In this document: one piece after another, positions 45,316-57,100 of the stretch
How positions within the stretch are numbered: position 1 is the first letter of the stretch
Layout of the letters: each line of letters opens with the position of its first letter
Assembly: GCF_000182565.1 (NCBI RefSeq)
Contig: NW_015971562.1
Coordinates: 1 to 64,000 of the forward strand
Direction: 5' to 3'
Length of the DNA: 64,000 bases
Origin: Spizellomyces punctatus DAOM BR117
Lineage: Eukaryota > Chytridiomycota > Chytridiomycetes > Spizellomycetales > Spizellomycetaceae
Notes under the pieces: generated by a model
The model's database searches: none
Seen by the model: the letters and a program-made list of their open reading frames with translations, nothing else
What the model was told of the DNA's origin: nothing
Made by a program: the position numbers and the translations under genes

Positions 45316-45679
45316 GTTTTTTATTTATATTATGACATTGAGCATGCGATACTCGACATTAAATATATAGGACTCTTTGTATGTACGCAGATGTATTCCA
45401 TGCAGCTGTTTCTGAGATGGCGAGTGTTGACAAGCAGTGGATGGTCCATATGAAAAGGGGACAGGTGGAAAAGGTTGGCAGATCCAAATCCTACATTTGC
45501 CTGAAAGAAGATGAGCAATTGCCGCACATGCCCGAGTTTGAAAGTCACAGTTGCTGCTTTCATATCCATTAAAAAACTCAAGTGTCTAATTCAAAAGCGT
45601 CTATTTCAATATCCATCTCGGTCAAAATTGCAATAATACAATATGATAACGCATCCATCAAAAATACAAGTAGATCCCG

Positions 45680-46477
45680 TTAATCCACTTCCCACACTGG
45701 TCTTGTTCCCGGTGTCGCTCCAGAGTTTGGACTCAATGGCCTTTCAGAACCTCTAACCGCCTGAATGATCGCCCCAAAAATGGAATCCTCAATCTCCCTC
45801 GCAGCCATCCGGGCGGACATTTCCCGTCCAGCCGCAATCAATGTATTCCCTGCACCCTCGTCCTCGTCCTGCAACTCTTCGTCGCTTCCTGTGCTATTAG
45901 TGTTCAGCCATCGAGAACTTGAAAGGAACCGAGGAACGATTGAGTGTGGCGATGAAGGTATCACCGCTTGTGTGGATGTAGCCACAGACGTCCCAGTCGG
46001 ACGATTACTGTTTAACGTTCCGAATTCTAAGCGCAAGGTCCCACTCCGCCTTTCACTACTTTGCATCGTCCCTGAGCTCGTCGTAACAGGGCCGCCTCGT
46101 AGACTAGCAGGTAATGCCGCCCCCGCAAATCCACATAAAATCTCCTCCTCACTCCAGACCCCACCTTCCCCCTCGGTACCATCCCGTCTCCCCCGTCTAG
46201 GCAATTCAAACCACTCTTTCTCGACCGGACTGAGGCTAGTCCAGACCACCTGTGTCAGGGCTTCTTTGGCAGGTATGCTCATCCGGGCAAGCATGAGGTC
46301 AAAAAAGAGTTTGGTTTCCCGAGGTGTAAAGCAGGAAAAGAGGCGGAGGGCTGCGTCGACTTGAGGAGATGTCGTTGCCCGGTGGTAATAGTGGGAATAC
46401 GGATTTGTGTGTCGAGGACTTTGTGTGGTGTTTGTTGGGGTACGAGGTTCTTGTAGATCGTAGGCGAGTTGACCCAT
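45680..46477 (-). CDS. Hypothetical 265-residue protein
   Basis: Single exon from ATG 46477. No domain recognised. A central folded-looking segment (about residues 38-90: VDAALRLFSCFTPRETKLFF, then EALTQVVWTSLSPVEKEWF) is followed by Ser/Thr-rich sequence, an acidic patch (DEELQDEDEG) and a short predicted helix (AREIEDSIFGAIIQAVRG) near the end. The frame is open, base composition matches neighbouring coding exons and the start lies in a clean context, so a real gene is likely. It is convergent with the SLC4 gene (365 bp apart) and tandem with the receptor gene upstream. Confidence 0.65.
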   Translation of the reverse strand: MGQLAYDLQEPRTPTNTTQSPRHTNPYSHYYHRATTSPQVDAALRLFSCFTPRETKLFFDLMLARMSIPAKEALTQVVWTSLSPVEKEWFELPRRGRRDGTEGEGGVWSEEEILCGFAGAALPASLRGGPVTTSSGTMQSSERRSGTLRLEFGTLNSNRPTGTSVATSTQAVIPSSPHSIVPRFLSSSRWLNTNSTGSDEELQDEDEGAGNTLIAAGREMSARMAAREIEDSIFGAIIQAVRGSERPLSPNSGATPGTRPVWEVD

Positions 46478-46873
46478 GGCTACAATGACGCTGGATAAGT
46501 TGGAGAAAGGAAAAGATGACCGTTTTTAGGTACGAAAGGGAAGGCTCGAAAGAATATATCGTAAACCTAACTCAATGATCTCAGAGTTATCACATATTTT
46601 ATACTGAAGGCTGTGCTGCTATTTATATCTTGATCAAGTATTCACGCATAAAGAGTCCTATACATAGCCCCTTCGACCCTCAGCGAGCTCCCAAAGGAAG
46701 GGGATATTCCGCTATTCCATCCATTGCGCCGCGACATTCTGGGGTAGGTTATGCAAGGTTATGCAAATCCAACAAAATAGATCATCCATCTAATCTAATG
46801 CAGATCTTCAAACTTGACATGGTCTACCCCACCGCTATGAGCTATTCAAAAAAACAAATTACCCCTAGCTATC
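46478..46873. other. Intergenic between receptor gene and hypothetical gene
   Basis: 396 bp, AT-rich. It contains a near-direct repeat (taggttatgcaaggttatgcaa) at about 46745. Promoter of the 265-residue gene on the minus strand; no gene seen. Confidence 0.45.
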
Positions 46874-48435
46874 CTATGTACTTCTCCAGATGCTCTGAAA
46901 CCGCCGCTGCCATGTCTTCCACTCTCCAATAGCAGCCTGCCGATATTGCTTATTTAGAGTCATGAAAAGAATAGGATTGCAAAGTGTGTAAGAAATCGCC
47001 GTAACATAGGATAAGTAATCTGCCCAGACGGGAACCGGCCGCCATGTAACAAGATTGTAAAGAATGACCAAGAAAATGGGGGTCATGAGTACGTAGTAGG
47101 TTGATATGATGATAAATGCCTGTTTAGCGAGTGCATAGGCGATTACGTTGCTTTGGTGGGCAAGGCGGTCTTTGTGGGATCGACTTTGGCGTTCGCCGGG
47201 TTTCTGGAACAACCTCGTCTTGACCGTTCCTGCCAATGACAAGTGAGAGCTTGATAGCTTCACATTGGAAAGCCTACTAGGAAATGACATGAGACTTTGT
47301 TGTGATGTAACGGAGGGTAGTTGGTTTGCATTTGAAGATTTGATCAAATTGGGGTCGGACCCATTGCCCGCTGGCCGAGGGATCGGAGGAAGTGCAGAGA
47401 TACTTCGAGTATGATGGTCCGTCGGCGGATGTTCCGGGACCTCTGGTGATGATGGCTGCTTATGTCCTTCTTCATCCGCGTTCGGAAGAGGTGGGACCAT
47501 CATAGATGGCGTATCTCCCTTTTCAAGAAACGATACGGCAGCCATGTTGGTCTGGGCAAAAGTAGATCCACCAGCGAGGGCCGTAGGAATCAAACCGTGA
47601 ACTTCTTTTGACGAGTTGACGAATGTGCTGTAAATGCGCCAATACATCCACAGAGTTCCCACAAGTACTATTCCGACAAAAAATACGCCTTGACTGGCCC
47701 ACACGGCGCCATGCCATGTCCCAGTGGACCCTGGAAGCATTTGTGGTTAGGAGAGACCAAAATCCTGGTTGATGCCTCCTGTAGCAAATATACTTACATG
47801 GCGGATTGCACCAAGTAGCTCCCGGATTAACCCCAGCGGCCCGCCCAAACACAAAGGGAAGCTAAAAGCAATAGAGATTTTAAGTAACTTATCATTTGCT
47901 GTCTTCTGGCAAGCAATTTGGTTCTTACCGTGGCGCAAGACAAGGACAGCACCAAAATAAGTGCAATCACAATCTTTATGTGTCGCATCGTTACCGTCTT
48001 CCTCCACACGATAGTCGCATACCGCTCCAGGGTGAATGCAAACATCACGGACTGAGCACAACAACCCCAGACTCCGTTAGTGAACCCCTGAATCTGGCAC
48101 GTATAGTAACCGCCAATATGATATCCCCAGACCAACGCCGTGAAGTGCCGAAACCAGGTATCTCCATCCGCGATGAGATCAGTCAGGCAGATACTTAGGA
48201 CAATGGCCTTGGCTGGTGCCATGGGCACTTTTCGCATGACCCAGAGGAAAACCAAATTGATGGTACATGATGTGAGCGTTAGGCTGAATCCCACAGTGTT
48301 CCACACTTGCTGCGTCTGGGTAAGGCGATATGGTAGATAAAAGGCGCCGTGGGACATCCCCATGGGGATATCGTCAAGTGTATATAATCCATCTGCATCG
48401 GGAGGCGGGATTCCTGGGTATTGACTTTGAGCCAT
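46874..48435 (-). CDS. Seven-transmembrane receptor, rhodopsin-class (class A)-like
   Basis: Three exons (48435-47929, 47861-47798, 47730-46874) join in phase to 475 residues. Seven hydrophobic helices are visible. Class A marks: CLTDLIAD in helix 2 (Asp2.50), a Cys before helix 3 (YYTCQIQG) that could pair with Cys in the second extracellular loop (GATWCNPP), LERYA at the end of helix 3 in the E/DRY position, and NPILF in helix 7 in the NPxxY position. Loop 3 is very long (about 140 residues, Ser/Pro/His-rich), as in G-protein or arrestin-coupled receptors with phospho-sites. Helix 7 has no Lys at the retinal position (ISYTLCNP), so it is not an opsin. Ligand unknown. Confidence 0.82.
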
Positions 48436-49040
48436 TGGCAAAAAAACGCAGGGAAGAGTTGAGAGATGGTCTCTTCAGCCGCTTACAAAAGGGCGAGTGG
48501 ATATTGGACAATCATCCGATATCAAAACAAAACATCGGATGGGTAAGAAAAAGAAAATAAACACTCACTTTTTCAGGATACGGGTGCACTATTTATATCT
48601 TTCCGCCACGATCCCTCTCAAAACGTGATTAACCTTGGTAATGCGTTTAACTGTGCTTCATTTGCCAATAATAGATTTACTCTACCCGCATTTCCCTATT
48701 TTACGCTTACGCGGCGATATGGAACAAAGCGCCTCGGGCAATAGGAGACGGATGTACCAAGTTTCTAGAGGAGCAGAAGCCCTTACTCTAAGCCCTGCTG
48801 CCCGGAGAATGTCTTCCTTGGGCCTAGAAAATATGTTCCTTACCAGGCTGGTATCTAAAAGCAAGTTTCGACAAGAGTCAGCCTTTTCAGACTACATGGA
48901 ATGTAAATGAGAAATCCAGTGTTGGAAAATAGCCAGATTCAGATTTCAGTCGATAACATCAAAATGTGCTACACCACAAATCAAATGCAGCCAAGTCAAC
49001 GAGCACCAGGAATTTTGTGCAGATACATTAAGCTTATAAT
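48436..49040. other. Intergenic, receptor promoter
   Basis: 605 bp. An ORF on the plus strand (from 48719, 64 codons) has no support and is antisense to the expected leader. A/T-rich near 48550-48600. Confidence 0.45.
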
Positions 49041-52000
49041 TTAGCACCACTGTTCACCCTCCATTTCATCAGAAGCTGCAGGTTGTTGATCTGCCTCTTC
49101 CTCATCCATGCAGTCGTCCTTGTCACCCTCCAAGTTTGGCGGCGCTGAGACATCTCCCTCGAGTCCATCGTCAGGATTGTCCAGATGATCGAGCGGTACT
49201 GAATCAACCGCATCCTCCCGCATCTTCTTGTCTTCGTCGTCGGACTCCTCGCCTTGTGTTCTCAACCGCGGCCCCAAACTAATTGACTCAGACAGAGCAA
49301 CGGATAAGTCGGCATTTTGCCCATGGCCACTCAACTGCTCTCTGTCAACATGGAGCCGATTTCCTTGTGAGTTCTCAATGGAGTGCGCTGATTTATTGGT
49401 AGCTGCTGTTCCATCAGACTCAACAGATCTTGAGGTATGCATTGCCTCCTCATGAACCAATTGGTCCTGACAGTCAGCAATGCCAAGACCATGAATTTCA
49501 CGGTTCCCATCCGGATTGGTTAACTGTACCGTAATTTCTTCCTGACGATCAACTACTGCTTCTTGGGATACTAATTGACGAGACCCTTCAGCAAAACTGA
49601 AGCCGCAATTGTATGTTTTCGTGAGTAGCATCGACGGCTCATGGAATGTAAAAACCCTGGGCTCCATTTCCTTGCTCATGTTGACGCCTGCGTCGACGTC
49701 TTCCGCCTCGGGGGAATCTTGTTCTTCATGTCCAATCCCCTCTTCGTCGACAGCAACGTTTGGAAGTTCAGTCGGACTTGATGTGAGTTCTGCGACCTCC
49801 GGGGTACCCAGTCCTTCATATTCAACCATCTGTTCCTCAGCAACAACAGTGTTTGGAATGTCATCTCCTATGATGGGTGACGCGACACTGCCAGCGCAAG
49901 TTGTCTGACTGTCAGCATAGTCACTAACTCGATTAGATGACGCATCGATATCTGAATGGCATTCGGTATCCTCTCCATGTTTGAAGGAAATTCGTTCCCG
50001 TGTTCCCATGTTTTCCTCAGCACCTGACTCTTCGTCTTCCATTTCGACCTTTAAACTAGCGCCCTCTATGGTGACGTGAATGATTCCACATTCTTTCTGA
50101 TTCGACCGGGTATCATCATGAGATATTTTGATCGGTGCGGATGAATCGCTAACTGTGCCGTCTGCGATGTCCATCACGTCGTTGTGATCTCCTTCCGGTG
50201 AGCCTTCCGGGGCCTTCTCAGAGTCCGATTGGTAGGGCTCCGTTACGCACTTGATGTCCTCCTGACGTCGCGTAAGACCATCGTCTCCTGCCAGTTCAGT
50301 ATCGCATATAGATGGCCCAGTGCTATTATTCTCAGGATTAGTAGAGGTTGTAGTCAAATCCGTACGTGGCAGCGCTTCAATCTCTACGTTGCAGGCCCTC
50401 GCTGGGAGAATGGTGTCTCTTTCGCAAGGCCCATCAGCATCCATCATCACTGCGGAATGGGCTTGAGATTGGGAGGAATTCTCAACCACCCCTGCACGGT
50501 GAGCACCATCTAGTGGGATATCATGCATTGCTTCAAATCCCGGCTGGGGCATGACGCTAGATGGTTCAGCACCCGAAGCCACCCGCTTCGCAGGATTCTC
50601 TTCCATAATACACCCTAATGATGGAACTACCACATTAGTTGACGGGCAGCTTTCGCTTCGCTGCTGACAAGTTGTATCCGTCTCGTGCTCAATCTGTGAG
50701 ACATAATCCACATCGGTGACATTGGAGTCAAGCTCTGCTTCATACGGAACAGAGGACACATCGTGCATTGCCCCCTCGCTGATTACAGGTAGCGTTTCAC
50801 ATTTGTCTTCCAAAGGCACATCCACGTCCATTGCCTCGTCACTATCGGCAACCGGTTCCATGCGATCGCGCATGCCAGTATCGTCTTGCCCTTCCTTGTG
50901 GACCTCTTGTTTTGCCGCCGCGATCCCCTTGACTTCCAGCTGGAAATCGTCAGATACCATCTTGCCGTCACAGTGATCTTGCGCATACTGATTTGAGTTA
51001 TCGACTGTGTCATTTCTGATAGGCATTGCCAACCCATCAGTCGTTGGACTCGAAACCAATTCCTGACCATCCTCTCCTTCATTTCTTAGCGCTGCACGTT
51101 CCGAAGGTTGCGAAGCTGCCGAGTTGGAAGTTGGATCTGGTCGCGAAGGGGTTGCTTCGGCATCGACAGTACAATGGTCATGCATCCCAGTCTTGCGTCT
51201 TTTCCTTGGTGATGGTGACTCATACGAGCTAACCTCCACAGATGGTTTGCTAATAGTGTCTGCAATGTCTCCTTCAATCGCTGGGCTGCTACCGGAAACC
51301 CCGTCCGTCTCAAATTCAGGTTGCAAAGTGGGTGCGCTGTCCTGCATTTCAGCTCGGATGTCTCTCGCTCGCTGCAACAGTTCTTGAATCGTAGGCGAAA
51401 AGTTCATATGACCAGTAGTCCCGGGATTTTCGTTATCGCTTTCTCTCCGACGCTTTTTGCCATCATGGTATCGCGTTTGTAAAATTGTTCTGACTGAATC
51501 GAGCATATCTGATTCAGAAAATGCAAGCTTGGCGGTATCACAGAAATCAATCCGGAGCTGATCTCGACTTTCCGAGGCAAAAGCATGACCAGTTTGGCGA
51601 GCGGTGGAAATCTCCGGTAACATGATGACAGAGGAAAGCAGCGGCATTTCAGGTGAAAACAGAAGCGTTCCCGGTGTTATCACATGCTCTTCAGCTCGTA
51701 GTTGCCGTGGTATGACTTGCGCTTCTTGTGGTGCCTCTTGTGGTGTGGTTTCTGCTTCTTCCAACTTTGCTGCAAATTGTTTACGTTCTTCCTGTGTTTC
51801 CCCCAGGTCAAAGAACATAACCGATGCATCTTTCTCAGCTCCAAGCAAGGACGCAAGACTGGTTACTGCCTCGGAGGCCAGTTTTAAAGGGACATGATGA
51901 CCACTGGTTGAGCGAGTTTTTTGATGCTGTATAGCTCCATGCAGCAGCTCTGCAGCTCGATCTCTGACGTTCCCTGTCGCCAGCCCTGAAGGTCGCCCAT

Positions 52001-53340
52001 CCATCGGGCCATTCAAGAGGTTTTCAACGCCGCCAAGAATGGAGCACGTCTTCTCAATGGATACCAAAGTGCTCCCAATCACTGAAGGTGTCATCAAAGA
52101 AGTGCTGAACCGCCAGAAACACGCGTTAGTCACGTCAACAGCGCCGGTGCACTGTGCGCTCTAATAGTCACACTTACACTCCATCAGAGACTAGTCCCAC
52201 AATCACGGAGCCATCTGACGTCTTTTCACAGATCTCCCGGATACAAAATTTATAGACAGACGTACGCTTTAACAATTGGTCTATCATATTAGGGTGGATG
52301 TATTAGGATTCAAGCAGACAGCTAAGGTAAGAAAAATGATCAGATTCGGGAGCTATGACTTACGTTTGTGCCCGAAACTTCCGACGCAGTTTGTTTTGAA
52401 GATAGCTGACAATGATCAGTGCCTCATTATTTAAATCCAGCAATAATAAATATATACCTACCATATGCACTATGCGGACTGCATACAATATATCGTGCAA
52501 TGCCGTTAGGGCCACATGCCCGCCGAATGCAATGTTGCATTCTCTCATGATCGCGTTCTATCAATCCCTCTCTTTCTGTGCTAAGATTCAGGGTATCGGG
52601 ACATGACGTAGGGGCACTAGTATCACCCTCATTACTCCATACTTTTAAAGGCTCTCCATTGCTTTTGTTAAAAAGCATCATGGAACAGTCACCTGGTGAC
52701 GATCAGATATTCAGCGCTGGTGTTTCAGATCTGTGAAGCTTGTTCACTCACCGATATTGCAGAGCCATATATCACCGTCAATGAGAATAGCAAGGGCCAA
52801 GCTGGCACCACAATTCTCCGCCAAAACAGCATCCCTGACTTGTAGCTCATTATCTAGCTCTTGGTGCAGTGTGTCCAACCGCCTTGTAAGTTCAAGAGCA
52901 TAGGTGTCGGACCCACATTCCGAAATTAGACTCCTGATTATCCGCCCCAGTACAGTCACCAGTACATTGCCAAGAAGAGCCAAGAATTGTTGTCCTGGGC
53001 TCCCGCGCCAAGTTTCGAGCGCTTTTTTGGACAGAGGAGGAACAAAGCCAGGTCCATGTGCGTCCATCAACGCAACGCATGTAGCAGAAGTACTCTGTCT
53101 TGTATCATTCTCCTTCACGGGCAGTTCGATAGTAAAGGTTTTGTATCCATCCTCGTTGAGAGATAGAGTTCTATGGCCGCGAGGAAGTTGAATTACTTGG
53201 GACGGACCAGGGATTGAAGCGAAAAATGTGCGTGGACGAGAGCATGGCGCGGCGTGAGGTGCCTGAAGCTGCTTCATAGACAGGCATGAACTGACTAAGG
53301 ACTCCTCATTTTGGACCGCCGGTTGCTCATCGGTCGTCAT
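49041..53340 (-). CDS. Divergent PPM/PP2C phosphatase with very long acidic tail
   Basis: Five exons (53340-52752, 52692-52462, 52405-52364, 52280-52178, 52104-49041) join in phase to 1342 residues; the last exon alone is 3.06 kb. The N-terminal about 390 residues follow the PP2C layout: LSLNEDGY (motif 1 Asp), VALMDAHGPG (DGHGG position, one Gly lost), GASLALAILIDGDIWLCNIGDCSMML (GSTA and NxGD positions), LVSDGV (SDG motif) and AEKDASVMFFDLG (DNxT position, Asn lost). Metal-binding Asp residues appear kept, so Mn/Mg-dependent Ser/Thr phosphatase activity is possible despite weak similarity. The tail of about 950 residues is Asp/Glu/Ser-rich and disordered, with several basic KRRRES or PRKRRKTG nuclear-localisation-like patches. 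The best ATG is 53340; the open frame extends further without one. Confidence 0.8.
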
Positions 53341-54136
53341 GCTGTGCCAGTGTGCTTGCGATCGCCAGCGTTTGTAGAATGGGAAGGTCGGGCAAGTTGA
53401 CAAGCTCAAGAGTTGATAAACCCATTTTAGGATAAATGAAATAGATGTCACGGGGTTGTTCGGACTTCATCAAACCGGACATGAAGCTTGGATCTGAGCT
53501 TTGGATGGGTAATGTGCCCCAACCACCTGCTAGCCATCACACTAGTCCTTGTGCCAAACTCTTGATGATCCTTGTAGTTAAACCTGTACTTTTGTTGTCA
53601 GGAACAAATTCCAACTCAAAAACCTTTTTCGAATATCAACAAGGCAAAAATAAATGCAATTGGCAGCACGCAGCAGTTTTAGCGGTATTCTCTTGCCGTA
53701 TTGTTGTTTCAATTTGGCGAGATTTGCAATCCAAGGAGTTCGTTGTAGGCACCACATATATGTAAGCGTCCTTTCGTTGATATCATGGAAGAAAGATAGA
53801 CTGAGATGGGGCAGCGAGGGCGTGTGCTTTTTGTAGACTGAGGTACTAATATGAACTTCTTATTCCTGCCGTCATGGTGAAATAAGCGAACCATGATGCT
53901 GCCTTGCCTATTTGCATATAGAGAAAATGCTACAAGTAGTCTATGGTGTGCGGATACCACCGTATGTCACTACCATTGGACTGGCTCTGGTCGACTGAAA
54001 TGTGGACAACATAAAGGGAAGCCAAGTATGGCACTTCTGTGATTAAACATGGATAATATGTTTAAAGGTTATATCTACAATGTGTAAGAACGCGATGCAT
54101 GTAAATGTAGGAGGAGGATTAGCGAAACAAACAGCT
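53341..54136. other. Intergenic between PPM gene and CCDC162 gene
   Basis: 796 bp, tandem arrangement on the minus strand. It includes the 3' UTR of the CCDC162-like gene and the promoter of the PPM gene. No structure recognised. Confidence 0.45.
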
Positions 54137-57100
54137 CTATCGTGGTGTTGAGCTTCGGGGAGTTGTCGACGGGGAGAGCGATAGCGATAGCCGACTCTCG
54201 GACTGTGAACTATGCAGAGACCTGCTCGCATGTGGGGCCTAAATGCAATGATGTTACGCTCAATGTCATCGCACAACGGGAGAAAGATTGTTAAGGCATA
54301 CCGTGCTGGGAATGAAGCTGCTACTAGGCCGGCTAGTAGATGAGCGGGCGAGAGTTAAGGGTGGTGGGGTTATTGCCCGGAGGACTGGCGAAATCAGGTT
54401 ACTAGGTGGACCTTTACACATTCATTACGTGGGGGATAACCTACCACTGGGCACCATGACGTCCATGCCTGATCCTGCGGGTGAAGTTAAGCGATTTGCC
54501 AGTGAAGTGGATTGCCTGGGCGATGAGGCGGATTGCGCTTCAACAAATCTTGATACCGGACGATACCCACGAGCAGACAAACTTGGCCTGTCCCTTTCTC
54601 GTTCCCGATCTACGTCGGTGCCCAGATATAGAGCGGGAGAACTCGCTCTTCCACCATTGAGTTCATGGTCCGATCCCACCCAGCTACTGGGTGGGGGAGG
54701 TGGAGTGGATGTAGATGATCGGCGTCCAGGTTCACCAAAGCCGGTTGGGATTTGTGGAGGTCTTGGGGACACGGTACTCTCGGCTGACGATGGGCGTGAA
54801 CCGAGGTCAACACCATAGATATTTCCTTTTCCACTAGCTCGGTGCTCCACCGTCTCTCTTCTTCGCCCTCCAGGAGGCGCACTCTGAGAAGCCCTCATTC
54901 GAGCTCGTTTCCTTTCCGCTGCGTCCGTGTCGTCGATGCCTTCCTTGAAAACTGTCTCATCCTCCCACATGACACTTTTCCTGACTTGCTTGGTTTCTGA
55001 TTCCTCTACTGTGGTGGCATCATCTGGAATCTGGATACCACACTCAGCGAGCGTGTGTCTTAATGCCTTGTTTTGCATTGCCAGCCAATTTATTTTCTGC
55101 ACCAAGTGGTCATTAATGTCCTTTTCCATCTTGTCTCCGGGCGCAGAAAGGGTTTCCTCCTCTACAGTAGGAGAATCCTTGTAATCGCTATATGGACCGA
55201 GTCCTTTTCGTCGAGAGGCAACCGCCTTTATGACCATTACCGGGCGAGCCAGTCGGGCAGATACAGCTCTACGCCGATGTTCTGCAGACTGGTGCTGCTT
55301 TCCAACCATACCACCTGCCATCCCACCATTTTTGCGACGTTCCTCAATCATCTGCTCCAGTAATCGTGTTTTCTCACTCAGTTCTTGTAAGATGGCATCA
55401 ATACTCAACGATTCGTAGCGCTGAAGCCGTTCTTGAAGCTCATTTATGCGAGCAGATTCTGAATCTCCGTATCGCCGTCCACCTGCGGAGGCGGCTCGAT
55501 CTTTGATTGGGGTGAGCTGCCGCACACGTTGTTGCTAGATAATTACCATGAGAATCATGCTGTACATGAGATGCCTATGAACGTCTTTGCAAACCGCTTA
55601 CCTCCTCTCGCAGCTGCCGTTGAAGGGTTTCATTTTCAGATTCCCTCATACTTAGCATCTGTGAAGCGCGTTGGTGAGCGGATTGAATCGTGGCCGTTCA
55701 TGTTTATGCAACCACCACCTTTTGAGCCTTTGTGAGCTGCTTCCTCAAAATTCGCTCTCTGGCTTCAGCCTCCCTGTAGCTGTCCCAAAGCTTTTCTTCC
55801 GCAGCTTTATTTTCTTCCGTTAGCTTGCGCGTCTAGAATAAGTGTAAAGTAAGAACACCCCGATCCTCGAAATGAAAGTTCACATTATGTACCAACCTTC
55901 TTTTCATACATGGAGCGCAAAGACTGCTCTTTGATCACATACATTGACCGGACTTTTAGCAGCTATTTAATGGTAAGGTGAGGTGAGCGGAAGATACACA
56001 TTGCAACTGTAATTGCCAGCGCGTACCGTCATTTTGAGTTCATGGTTCTCCTGTCGCAAGTCTTGGGCTTCTTCCTCATGTTTAATCATCCACCGCGCGC
56101 TGTCCTTCATATTTTGCGGCATTTCCCTGTTGTCAACCACCACTTGCAATTCTTCCTTTTTTGCTTCACCCATGATATTCATGACCTCTTGGAAGGTGTT
56201 GACCCGGTACTCTGAGAATCGGTTTCTGAGCACGTTGATCTCCATAACGAGCTCCTGGACAAGGTCGTCATATTCGTCAAGAATTCGGTTCCGGATCTTC
56301 CGTTCATCGATTCGGCGATGCTTTCGTAGTTCCGTTAGTTCCACTGAGGTAGTTGCGAAGTCAGCGTGAAGCTCGGAGCATAGATGAAACGCTAGAAGGC
56401 GGACATCTCGTTTGTAGTTCTAAACCAAAGCAAAAGTTAAAGTCAGCCCGGCCTAGTATTAAATGATTTTATCGTTGCGATCTTTAGAGTACCTCCAACA
56501 GCTCTTTCTTCTCCTGAGCCATAAACCTGATCACTTTCTCTCCATTCTTTATCATTTCCAGCATACGACCCATCAAAGTTCCCATAAAGTGGTCTTGCTC
56601 CCCACGTCGCTTTTCCTGCCATTTGGTTAGCTGCAAGGCCAACCTCGTAATCTGCATGATTTGGAATATAAATGAGGAGTCCAACCACTGGTGAAATACT
56701 GTTGACCTACCGTTTGGCTCAGTAGTTCTTTGGTACACGCGAAGACACGGGAATCATCCAACGCCGCCTGTGCCAATGCCGTCGCTCCTGTAGCCTGAGC
56801 GCCCTTCGATTTGGAGCCTTTCTGAAGCTCTTGCACTTCTCTCATCTGATATCATCGTGAGCTTTCGATATACACTGGTAGAGAAATGGAAGAAGTACTC
56901 ACAAAGGTTGCATTGGCCTTCCACAAGTCTCGCACGAATTCATTCACCATTCCCGTTTTTGCAGTATAATCCTCCTCACTCATTCGAAAGGCGAAGCCCT
57001 TCTCCCCTGTCGGAGCAGGCACATCAATACTTTCGTAAACCTTGAACAATCGACCGGTCCGCTCGTCCGCCAATCTGTCGTGGTAGGAACGTGCTTGACG

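Noticed and set aside
46874-48435. Microbial or animal-type opsin
   Set aside because: Helix 7 lacks the retinal-binding Lys; NPILF and LERYA instead indicate a non-photoreceptor 7TM protein.
48635-48910. Plus-strand 91-codon ORF upstream of the receptor gene
   Set aside because: Antisense to the expected leader, no domain, no ATG-proximal promoter features.
54288-54818. 176-codon plus-strand ORF
   Set aside because: Antisense shadow of the Ser/Pro/Arg-rich last exons of the CCDC162-like gene.
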